Positions 24,224 to 34,150 of a stretch of 64,000 nt of DNA are shown piece after piece. The position numbers and the translations under genes are program-made. This DNA is from Allantophomopsis cytisporea (lineage: Eukaryota > Ascomycota > Leotiomycetes > Phacidiales > Phacidiaceae), in contig CP103035.1 of the NCBI GenBank assembly GCA_024752435.1, positions 1,488,001 through 1,552,000 on the forward strand. The letters are read 5' to 3'. Below the pieces are notes generated by a model that saw only the letters and a list, made by a program, of their open reading frames with translations, was not told the DNA's origin and did no database searches. The first letter of the stretch is position 1. Each line of letters opens with the position of its first letter.

Positions 24224-27200
24224 TTAGCGAAGATCTTCCATGTGGGAAACTCGGGGAGTGGGGAGATGGGGCGAGCTCGTATTCACGCTTGTCTTCGGAG
24301 ACGACGAAGCCTTCGGGCCCTTCGATGCACTCGGACCCCGTACCGGGCTCGGAGCATTTGACGAGGTCAGGATATTCGGCAATGCTTTCGATGACCAAAG
24401 CTCGCTCTTAAGTGCTGCGGAGGAATTGGCTGCTGCTTTGACAACTGGTCTCAATGCATTCGAGTCTCGAGGGTCATTTGCCTTTGTAGGTTGCAACTGA
24501 AATATTATGATTGTTAGCAAAATTGCCAGTCTTGTAATTGGTGTGAAATTCTCGTGCTGGTCACTTACGGGTCGAGCGACACCTCGAGTCTTTGCGCTCT
24601 TTGTGTACACTAATGGGTTCCTGGGAGGCGAGTAGAGAAAGATTTCCTCGCCATCGTCTGGACCGTCATCTGGTAGGCGGGGAAGTGGTTTCAGTGGTTT
24701 TTCTGGGCTTGTTAAGGTTTCCATCGTGCTCGGCGAGCGCTTTCTCGGGATCATTGCGTTTATGATAGGCATGATCTCCACGCAGTCGGAGTTTTTCAGT
24801 GCCCTCAGAATTGTGGCATCCGATGGATTAGAAGATGATCCACTTCGCTCCGACTGAGTTGCTGGTTTAAATTTGCTCGACTTGGACGATCTTGACTGGG
24901 ATTGTGGCGAAAACTGCCTTGCTCTCTTCTTACTAGGCCCAATACTTCCAGAGGAATCATCGCTGTATGATTCGTCTAGATCGCATCTACTTGCTGAGGC
25001 TCTGCAACCTTGTGGTTCTGACTTTGGGCTTCTCTTCCGAACTCTTTGATTCTTCTCAACCCTTCGCGCCCCTAGCTTGGTGCTTTCCGGTGGACCACTT
25101 ATTGGTTTATAGATCTCACGATTATTTGGACTTGACACGATCGATTGACGAATATCTGTTGCTGCTTCTCTAGTCGGGGTACGAGGACTATTCTGAGAAA
25201 GAGGGAGGTCGACCTCTGAAGAACCACGACTAGGACTCACGAAGAAGCTTTCTTCGTTCCAAGGAATTTCTTGTGCGGGAGTATTTCGAGGAGTTGAGTG
25301 AACTGTAAAGCCTGAGAACAACCTGGGGTTGGTCGCTGTAAGTATTGGACTTCCAACATGATAAATGCTATGGGAGGCAAGCCTAGCTTGAGGATGCTCA
25401 GAAGAAGCAAGCTGCTCCGATTTCATAACATTCGTCGCAGCTTCCTGATGTTTTCTTTCGGTAGTGGGTGCTACATCACTTTTATGGCTTGTCAAGTAGT
25501 TTTCTCTAACATTGCTGTACACTTTTCTGACCTCTGCGAGTTTCAGCTCGATCGTTTCAAGATTCTCCACAAGTTCAGTCTTTTGTCCTTCTAAAGACAT
25601 GATCTGCTGTTGAAAGTGTTTTTCGATGTGGTCGGGAAGTTCTACTTGGGAGCTTTTAGCAGCGACTCCTTCTTGAATGACTATCGAGTCTGCCTCAACA
25701 CTCTGTAAAACCTGCGGCGCTTGCTGTTCAAAAACGTAGCCATCTTTGCTCACGTCTGTTGCATCAGTAGCTGTTCTCGTGGCTTGACTTGCTCTACTTC
25801 CGATTCCTACGTTCATAGAATTGCGTTTTGATAATTCCCCTCCTCGTAAGAGTATCGCCCTATTATTCTGGAACCCTTCAGTGCGTAAGTTTTGTGCAGC
25901 GGTCAACTTAAATGACCTGGTTCTGCTGGTACTGTAACCCGTGATCGCGTAATCAAGCTCTCTATTATCGTCAAAGCTTCTCTGTGGTTTTGCTTCCCCT
26001 TTATTCTCTTCACTTGAAGAGTCTTCCTGGTCAAGGACTGATCTGCTTTCGGCAGTCTTTCTGATTTTGACAGCCTTCTCGGCTCTGAAATCCCTCTTTT
26101 CTGGGATTTTTGTTTTGCTAGCGTTTGATAGACTAGTAGTAGAGGCGATTGATTTACTTCCCTGATCGTGGCTATCATCAAGTCTCTTCAGGGGCTGTTT
26201 CTCCTGTTCACTTGACTCTTCGGGGGTTGTTAGCAGGTCGTCGCCATCAGTAGATTCTTCTAGCATCTGCGGTGCGTGTGTATGTGACTCTGACTTTTCA
26301 AAGCTTGGCAGCTGGTCAGAGTCGTCCTGAGATGACTTACTTGACATACTACCAGGTGAGGAAGCAGCGGCAGTGAAAAGATTGCTAGCAAATTGACGAA
26401 GCATCGGCTTGTTATTTGGCTCCATATCACCAGGCAGCTTGCCACCCTTATGATTAATCATGGCAACAGAAGCACTAGTAGCTTGCTGGAATTCTTGGTC
26501 AGCCAGCCATTCTTGGTGTTGCCTATCGATTGCTTGTTGAATCTTAACTTGTTTTTCTGCGCGTCTTCTCCCGTCGTTTTCTGCTCTTCTCTTCAACTCG
26601 TCCCCTCCCACGTCTCTCTTCATCCATTCTTCGGGCGTCTCCCTTCTTACCCTCTCCATATCGGTTTTCTCTACTTGATTTCCCGGTGTCGATAAAGCTA
26701 GATGCGATGCTTGTTGAGGGGTCGCGCCAGTTGCCAATTCATTAAATTCATTGCCGCCCCTGATGTGTAGCGATTTGAGAGGCTTCTCTAATTTCTCTCT
26801 CTCTTCAATTTCCACTCTTACGGCCGGTTGACCCCCAGCAATTTCATCTTGGGTATCCACGTTTCTAGAGCTCAACGTCGCAGAATGAATCGACCTGCCC
26901 AAGCCACTTCTGCTTGAGCTACTCTCCGAGATCTGAAAACACTCAGTTCTTCTAGTACTTGAACTTGTCTTTCCGGGTTTGGCTGTCTTGTCGCTTGGCT
27001 TCTTGACTGAGCTCTCGATGGTCTCTCCATTTGTTATCTCTGTTGACTTTCTGATTGGCTTCTCGATTCTCTTGTCAGTTGATATCTTGCTATTCTTTCT
27101 GACGCCTGCAACAGGTTGCGTGTTCGTATTTGTATTCTCGCTCTTGCCACCTGACGATTTTTGAATCGCCGCAACATGTATCGGCGGATTTTTCTCTGTA

Positions 27201-27472
27201 GTTGTTTTTGCGGTCCTGTCTGAGCTTCCATTCGAAGGATGTGTACGAAGACCCGACGTAGCACCACCGTTATGGGTTGTCTTGTTGCCTGCCACTCCTG
27301 GCATGTTCGAATTGCTTCCAATCGCATGTGCATCTTGCTTATTTAGACTTGCAGCCACGTTTGGACTTGCATTTGAGTTCGAACACTTGCGGCCTCGAGG
27401 TGAGATAATGTTCACTTTATTCGCCTGATTCATTTGATTCTTCATAGCCTGGAAGATGTTAGGCGGTTGCAT
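24224..27472 (-). CDS. Unrecognised large disordered protein with a central coiled coil
   Basis: ATG at 27470-27472 starts MQPPNIFQAM. A frame with no stop runs to TAA at 24224. A 72-nt 3n segment near the 3' end (GTAAGTGACC...GCTAACAATC...ATTTCAG, about 24509-24580) has ideal donor, branch and acceptor and is taken as an intron, giving 1058 aa. Most of the protein is Ser/Thr/Lys/Glu-rich and predicted disordered. A conserved-looking charged helix lies near residues 268-333 (RVRRETPEEWMKRD, KQVKIQQAIDRQHQEWLADQ), and a coiled coil near 612-660 (HIEKHFQQQIMSLEGQKTEL). The C-terminal third has basic Ser/Pro-rich segments. There is no enzyme motif, signal peptide or membrane span. The composition suggests a nuclear or cytoskeletal scaffold, but no family was recognised. 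It lies in tandem with NUG1. Confidence 0.75.
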   Translation of the reverse strand: MQPPNIFQAMKNQMNQANKVNIISPRGRKCSNSNASPNVAASLNKQDAHAIGSNSNMPGVAGNKTTHNGGATSGLRTHPSNGSSDRTAKTTTEKNPPIHVAAIQKSSGGKSENTNTNTQPVAGVRKNSKISTDKRIEKPIRKSTEITNGETIESSVKKPSDKTAKPGKTSSSTRRTECFQISESSSSRSGLGRSIHSATLSSRNVDTQDEIAGGQPAVRVEIEEREKLEKPLKSLHIRGGNEFNELATGATPQQASHLALSTPGNQVEKTDMERVRRETPEEWMKRDVGGDELKRRAENDGRRRAEKQVKIQQAIDRQHQEWLADQEFQQATSASVAMINHKGGKLPGDMEPNNKPMLRQFASNLFTAAASSPGSMSSKSSQDDSDQLPSFEKSESHTHAPQMLEESTDGDDLLTTPEESSEQEKQPLKRLDDSHDQGSKSIASTTSLSNASKTKIPEKRDFRAEKAVKIRKTAESRSVLDQEDSSSEENKGEAKPQRSFDDNRELDYAITGYSTSRTRSFKLTAAQNLRTEGFQNNRAILLRGGELSKRNSMNVGIGSRASQATRTATDATDVSKDGYVFEQQAPQVLQSVEADSIVIQEGVAAKSSQVELPDHIEKHFQQQIMSLEGQKTELVENLETIELKLAEVRKVYSNVRENYLTSHKSDVAPTTERKHQEAATNVMKSEQLASSEHPQARLASHSIYHVGSPILTATNPRLFSGFTVHSTPRNTPAQEIPWNEESFFVSPSRGSSEVDLPLSQNSPRTPTREAATDIRQSIVSSPNNREIYKPISGPPESTKLGARRVEKNQRVRKRSPKSEPQGCRASASRCDLDESYSDDSSGSIGPSKKRARQFSPQSQSRSSKSSKFKPATQSERSGSSSNPSDATILRALKNSDCVEIMPIINAMIPRKRSPSTMETLTSPEKPLKPLPRLPDDGPDDGEEIFLYSPPRNPLVYTKSAKTRGVARPVSDQHENFTPITRLAILLTIIIFQLQPTKANDPRDSNALRPVVKAAANSSAALKSELWSSKALPNILTSSNAPSPVRGPSASKGPKASSSPKTSVNTSSPHLPTPRVSHMEDLR
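24509..24580 (-). other. Predicted 72-nt stopless intron in the unrecognised gene
   Basis: The minus strand reads GTAAGTGACC at the start, GCTAACAATC as branch site and ATATTTCAG at the end. It is 24 codons long with no in-frame stop. If retained it would add a segment ending in LAILLTIIIFQ, a hydrophobic run alien to the surrounding polar sequence, so splicing is likely. Confidence 0.75.
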
Positions 27473-28758
27473 CTTCGAGGTTGAGCTATACAAATGCTAT
27501 ATGCATATCACGAGAACTGTAATATATTAGCTGCTGACTTTATAATGGTGAGAACATGTTGGTGCGTACGATAACGATCCAAAAGTCTCAGAACACTACG
27601 TTCGTAGCATTGTCTGGATGTTTCGCGTTGTTTACTTTGAATCTGTGTGATCTTGGACAAAAGTGGCAAGAGCCTCGAGGTTATGCGGGAAGGAACGACA
27701 ACCACCATGTGCCTATACACGAGAGTGGAGTCGAAGGAGTGAAGTTGCTCGTACTAGGACAAAGTATTAATACAGAACGTCTTGAAACACTCTGTATATG
27801 CCATACACGTAACGATTGTTGTCAGAGTAGATGAAGTGATGGAAGAAAAGTAGGTAGAAGACCAAGTCGGAGGAATTTATATGTAGAAGTTGAAGTCTCG
27901 AAAGTGACTGGCACAACACAAGTAGAAGAAAGGTTCTCGGTAGTGACTGATTGTAAGGTGAGTAAAATCAGTAGAGATGTGAAAGTTTAATAGTCATGCG
28001 GAAGAGCTTGTGACAAAGCTCACGGCAGAGCATGCGGAAAGATTGAGAGCATAACAACTGCGCACTTATACCATAGCAACCCTTATGGCAATGTTTATTT
28101 GCTAGATAACCTAACCACACATGAATCATTTATCTCCCTCTCTTCAAAGGGCAAATAATTTACTATGCTTTCTGACCTGAAGCCGAAGTTCCATCGTTTA
28201 CTTCATGAGATTTGATCATGCTTTACGAGCATGATATAAGATTGATTGTTCCTATACTTTGTCCCGACTCATCAGACCCCTTGAACAAAGAAAGGTTCCT
28301 GGTCTATCTCACGCAATACGATCAGGGGGATCTCTTGATCTCGAAATACATCACAATGTTTCTGATCAACAGCAACATTGAGCAGATAATCCACACCTGT
28401 TCAACTACATCGAATGGACTGCTAAGACACTACCTCTCTCAAACATCAATTGGCAGAATACAAGTAAGATATGGAAAGTCGGGAAAAACATGTAACAGGA
28501 AGAGAAGGATACAGTATAGAGCGAACAGTGCTCAAGTGTATGACCACAGCAGTGGCGTAAAAGTATGACTAGACAATCAAGATTCTACACATCAAGCACA
28601 TCTCATTGATCAAAAATCACAGCACACAGTTCGCAGCAAGCCAAGACACAAACAGTAAACAAGTAGAACAAATTATTCCATCCATAAATACACATGCCCT
28701 AACGAGCACAATCCCAACACCCCAACGCCATGCCCATTCACCACTTTTAAGTCTATCT
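27473..28758. other. Intergenic region between the unrecognised gene and NUG1
   Basis: About 1.3 kb with the promoter of the minus-strand gene to the left and the 3' flank of NUG1 to the right. A 118-codon plus-strand frame (28212-28568) has no family motif and is not accepted. No RNA gene or repeat was seen. Confidence 0.5.
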
Positions 28759-30415
28759 CTACTCCTGCATCTCCTCGTCCACCTTACCATCACCCCAAAG
28801 GCCCTCAAGCTTAAATTCCTTCGCCCACTCACTCACAATCTGCTTCTGGTCACCAACGACGGCACCAACCTGCGGTACACCACCGACAGGCACCTCAGGA
28901 GCGATAGCCAGGACAGGGGCGTCCATCCAGCCTTGGATACGGCCATCACGCCAATCAGTGATAACGGTCGTAGCAGCAGAGCTGATGTTTGGAACACCAC
29001 CACGACCAAGACGGCCGCGCTTGCGCGCTACCTGGACGAGGAAGTCGGTAGTGGCGTCACCGTTGGTAATCATAAGCGGTGGAAGGCCGTAGACATCCAT
29101 GAGCTTAGTGAGCATTTCCTGGGAAGCAGAAAGGCGCTTGAGAAGCAAGGAAACAGCTGGAACGGGATCCTCAATTTGCTTAGGGGGAACAGCGTTAAGA
29201 AGGACGAGACGGGCTTGCTCCTCGATCTTGGAGGCCTTTGAGCCATCGTTGGAGGAGGGAAAGACGATACCAGGAGAGTCAAGGAGCTTGAGCTTGCTGT
29301 CAATCTTAACTTCGCGGAGGGAAGTTGTGACTCCAGCCTCAGCACCGGTAGGGCAGGCAGCGTTACCGCCTCCGAGACGCGATGTTAAGGCGTTGATGAC
29401 GGAGGACTTTCCTACGTTAGGGTATCCGATGACACCGACGGAAATGGCACGCTTGAGCTGCTTGGAGGCCGCGTAGGACTTGAGGGCTTTGAAAAGCGTG
29501 GCGGAGGTGGCTTGCACAGTGAGTGCCTTGTGGTTGAAGGTATGGGCATTTGGAGCTGGGCCGGAGGCGCGCAATGGAATGGTTGGGAAGTAGCGGCGGA
29601 GGTGGGTAAGCCATTGCTTGAGGACTGGGGCAGGGATAAGATCGATCTTGTTCAAAATGAGGATCAGACGCTTGCCACCATCGGCAGCGGCCATGACCAT
29701 ACGCTCAACTTCCTTGGAGCGGGTGCCTTCTGGGTCGCGAGCATCGAGAACGTAGAGAACGACGTCGGCCTGGTCAACGACCTGCTTGAAGACCTTGTCA
29801 AAGGCCTTGCGGGAGCCGTCCTTCTTCGAGTGTAGCTCTGGACCATCGGCATCCTCCATCTCAGAGTCGCTGTCGTCGTCGGATGCACCATCATCGCTAG
29901 AAACCTCGTTCTCGTACTCGACGGCACGGGCTCTGGCGCTAGCAAGCAGAGCAGCCATGGGGTTTGCGTCCTCATCACCGCTGTCCTCGTCCATGAGATC
30001 ATCATCCTCCTCCTCGGACTCCTCGACACCCTCCATTCGTGCCTCGACCTCACGCTCGATCTGTTCGCCGCTCTTCTCGCCAGTCTTGGTGGCCTTGAGC
30101 TCGGCTTTGCGCTTCTGAGCATCCTCGATCTTCTTCTGTCTGGCTGCCTCAATTTCTCCAAGAATTCTGTCCTTGTATGGGAACAGGTTTGGGATTCCAG
30201 GGTCCTTCTTCAGTTTTGATCGCCATTCTGGGTTCTTCTTCTCCGCTTTGCGCGCCTTCTTTTGCTTTGCTACGGAAGCCTTCTCGATTTTGTGTCGCAG
30301 ACGCACTGGCGTACGCTTAGACTTGGGCTCTGCAAACAATAAACGTTAGCTAAAATTATCCATTTCTCATTGTTTGACAGAGGTTCTGCTCACTTCCTGG
30401 TTTGTTTCCTGCCAT
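28759..30415 (-). CDS. NUG1: Nucleolar GTPase Nug1/GNL3-like, 60S ribosome biogenesis
   Basis: There are two exons: a 22-nt first exon (30394-30415, MAGNKPG) and 28759-30329, split by a 64-nt intron (GTGAGC...GCTAACG...TTTGCAG). The product is 530 aa. Splicing gives PGKPKSKRTPVRLRHKIEKA, the typical Nug1/GNL3 basic N-terminus (Grn1 domain), followed by a basic coiled coil and an acidic stretch (about 112-166). The GTPase motifs are in circularly permuted order: DARDP at about 203 and NKID at 234-237 come before the P-loop GYPNVGKSS at 309-317 and DSPG at 358-361. This permutation defines the YlqF/Nug1 family. Nug1 acts in the nucleolus and nucleoplasm on pre-60S particles and their export. 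All motifs look intact. Confidence 0.94.
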
Positions 30416-33400
30416 TGTTGCGTTGTTCTGATAATTGCAACTTTGCAGTGTCTCGATAAGATCTATCGCTCGTCCTCACCAAAAATTATCAAGAATTCGA
30501 ATATTCTTGCGCTAGCAGACTCGTTCGGCGTGCCGTCGGGGAATCATAGTTCCGGTATGTCCCACCAGCCACAGGTTCCGCCACAGAATTGTACGGCAAC
30601 CATCTCTGTATTGAACTCCCGCCCTTTGACAGCCACATACGATGCTTAAACAGCAAGACTGCTTACAAGCCATCTATAAGTGAAGTTTACATATGTATCA
30701 TTGACCGGAGATTCTGACGGATTCTCAATTTCTAAGCTGCTCAAATGTACGCTTCACTCTTTGATAAATACAACATTTAATTATTAAAATAAAGTCAACA
30801 ATATTTTCCCTATGTTTGGACTTCAAGGCCACACTGTGGTTTTCTTAAACGCATACAAGAATCTCATGATAATAATATATCGGTGTCGTTTTTATAAATT
30901 TCTCCTCTCCTCATCTCATTACTTTTCGAACCACGCCCACATGATATCTTCCTATATCACAGCCATTTTGAGGAATAAGACGGAATACTTGTTACCAGAT
31001 CATTGCTCTTACGGTATACTCGCCATCTACAAGCTCGGTTGATAAGCCTCTGTGTAGCCCCTTTTACCAGAAGAAGCAAACCATGGCTGGCAGTCTTTAA
31101 AAATTACAATAGTCAAAACAAAGATATGATAAGCTTTCTTGCCTAGGGAACTCTCTTTATCCGCCAAACTTTCCTTGCTGTTCAAGATCAACGGCGAGCC
31201 TAACGTACATGTAGAAGGTATGGATAAACCATCATAGAGTTAGCTAGCTTTGATTACTTCTTCTTCTTCCCAAAGCAAGTAAAAGCTGCACCAGAGAGAT
31301 CTCTGCACAAATGAATGGTACTCCGTCATCATTGTCACCATCTTCACTTAGTTCCATATAGTTATTCACGAACAGTATTACAATATCGGGCCCTCTTAAG
31401 CTTTCTAATCACAGCCCTTAATCCCGAAGTATTTCAAATTTGTAAGGTGCCGTCTTTTTGGTTAACTTTTTCTCCCTCGCATCTCTCGAGAGCTCTTGGG
31501 GAACCATATTTAGTAGCTATTCCACGATACAGTCGTCTTCAACAAGTATGAGTATCTGGTGAGAACATACCAAATCGTAGTTTTATATTTTATATACAAC
31601 TTGGATCTAAATATAAAAATACAGGTTCTTATAATGTAGAATATAAACACCTTTTCATTTAATCTGACATACTCGATGAAGTGATTTAGTGCTGAAGCAT
31701 AAGCAAAGTAAAAGTCTTTGTAAGAAATAGAATAAACTTATTTGTTTCTACTTATTTATTTGATTATTTCATATTTTTCATAAAAAAGTATCTGGTTGTT
31801 GAACACTATCACTCATAAAAGATCATGGAAAAGTAATATTATTCGCTCGTATTTAAGATCTATACTCTTGAAGTATTCGAATTGTTATTACTATATCACA
31901 TATTTACGCACTGAGTAATCGAAATGAAGTGAGAATTACTTTTGTATGATTCCAGATAACTTACCTTAATACAACGTCAATTCAAATAGACAAAACCTGA
32001 ATTGCTACTGTTAATTTTATTTACCATCATACTCCCAGATTTTCAGGATAAATAAGTGTTACTTGGTTGAGTTAAATATCTTTAAAGCTAATAGATTAGT
32101 TCTGGGAGTTCAATTTGACTTGAGCTTTCTGACTAGAATTGTATCGAACTGCTATATGATTCATTTGGTCGCTTTCAAATTGGGCGCATACCACATAAGG
32201 GAATTCGAGTAAGCTTCTATTCTTGTCTCCTAAATTTTGCAAACCCAATAGCCTCTCAATTGCTACAACAGTGCGTTAAACGGCCCGTCTTGATGATCTA
32301 TCACAAGGTAAGGAGAATCAGTCACATATACAAGCTGTCAGACATCATATGTATTTTTCTGTGTATCTGTATCTCAAATCTCCCCATAATGTCACGAGAA
32401 ATGTAGAAGTGAAACCTGGGTTCGCTTATCACCACTTGAACGAATCGCTTGCCCCTCCCTCATAGTCGCACACTTCTACGCCGTTCAATGGCTCGAAGAC
32501 CTCGCAACTCAAACGGTTGTGCATAATGTACAATGTAGGCTTCCTTCTCACTGCAGTAACAGATAGGCCTCATATGTTTCGATCTCATGTCGACATGGTG
32601 TACCGGGCCAGAGCCAAATATCGCAAATAATTATTCAAGAACAGTGATACACTATTTGGATGTGATAAGAGTGTGATTGATGGCGATGCCATGGATGATG
32701 ATGAGGAAGAAATACTAATGCACTGTTTGTCTACTAGTGAAAACTCTCCCCTCGACATAGACAAGTAAAGTTCAAATCACCGTGTCTCGAACTTGGTGAA
32801 TTCTTATTAGATATGTACTGCATTTTTAAACCTTACCATCGACTATCATGTCTAAACAGGTCTAAATATTTGGATAGCGGTAGCAATTGTATATGTCTCT
32901 CGTAGAACAGCCAACTTGGTATGAATACATGACGGGAAGTATATTAACTTCGCACAGCTATCTGTGTGCGGTTTTGAAATCATAAAGAGGTCAGATGCCT
33001 CTTAATTTAAGAAGTGGCTCATTGAGAATATATGACTACACGTACGGTTCAAGTTCTTCCAAGAGTCATTATGCAGCAAAAAACGAGGAACTCCCACTCA
33101 CCGGCACAAATTTCTCTACATAAATACTCTATCTACTCATTTGGAATCTGAGCTCATGTCTTTAGTGACTCAAATTCAGCAATGGAATATGGGATTTAGA
33201 GCCTCTAGGTGTACGTATTAACATCAAACTTGGAACTTGGCTACAACTTATTGTTGATAGAGAAAGAGAGGGACAATGATGAGGACGACAACACGAGAAA
33301 TCCAACCGTGTTATTACGACGTATCCTATATATCTCTTAAGATCTTGCTATCACATAAAATAGGAGCAGTCAATTTACGACTTGACTCCTCCAAGCCTCA

Positions 33401-34150
33401 CTATATCATTATCTGTCTTCTTGCATTACTCACCAGTAAGGCATCCGAGATGATCTATATAAAACAAAACATCGAAGAATGTAGCAAGACTTCTTTGATT
33501 TAATAAGATAGTACAAACGTCCAGCTTAAAGATTGTCAGTTTGACCGACCACTTACGGTCGAAGGGGGGACTTAAATTCAGACATTCCTTGCTACGGAGT
33601 TTTCTGGTGCGGGTTCACTGATGAGATTTTGTAAGGGCTATGTGCATATCAGTCAGATCGGAGGATCATGGTGATGAAATAATTGCAGCTTTTGAGTTTG
33701 AAAGCGAGCAATTTGAGATTAGCAAATGAGAACTCCTCACAACGTATGAGACAAAACCCATAGCACACACGCAGAGCCTCTGTTCTGTATCAATCAACCT
33801 TTTACGAGTGAGATACACATTTTACCCACACTAATCCCATGTTTCGCTACAGATTCATCAAAGCAATTACAACACATTCCCGCTCTAATGCCGAGCACAC
33901 GTCAAAGTATTATCTCATTTTCCTGAATTCACAAGCCTCTCGAATTTTCAAGTCTTCTCTAAAACTCTCTTAGGCACAAAGGCCACATTTCAGCCCGTCA
34001 AACCCGATTCTCATCGCCATTATTGATCTCAGCAAGATTAACCCATGACCCCCACAAGCAAGTCCAACTCAAGTGCTTCGACAGAACTTACCACTTCAGG
34101 CCGAAGTTCAGATTCCAACCAGCACGAGACCGATGCATAGCTCCCAAATG
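30416..34150. other. AT-rich non-coding block upstream of NUG1
   Basis: About 3.7 kb with the NUG1 promoter at the left. From about 30700 onward the sequence is very AT-rich; the 60 bases from 31741 contain only 11 G or C. There are no long frames and no recognisable transposon protein. Two small hairpins (32951-32970 and 32985-33003) sit close together. It could be a decayed, mutation-driven relic of a mobile element, but no terminal repeats were found. Confidence 0.5.

Noticed and set aside
28212..28568. 118-codon frame between the unknown gene and NUG1
   Set aside because: No homology recognised, starts and ends in AT-rich intergenic DNA, no splice partners.
29512..30161. Long frames on both strands within NUG1
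   Set aside because: Shadows of the NUG1 reading frame, which has all permuted GTPase motifs.
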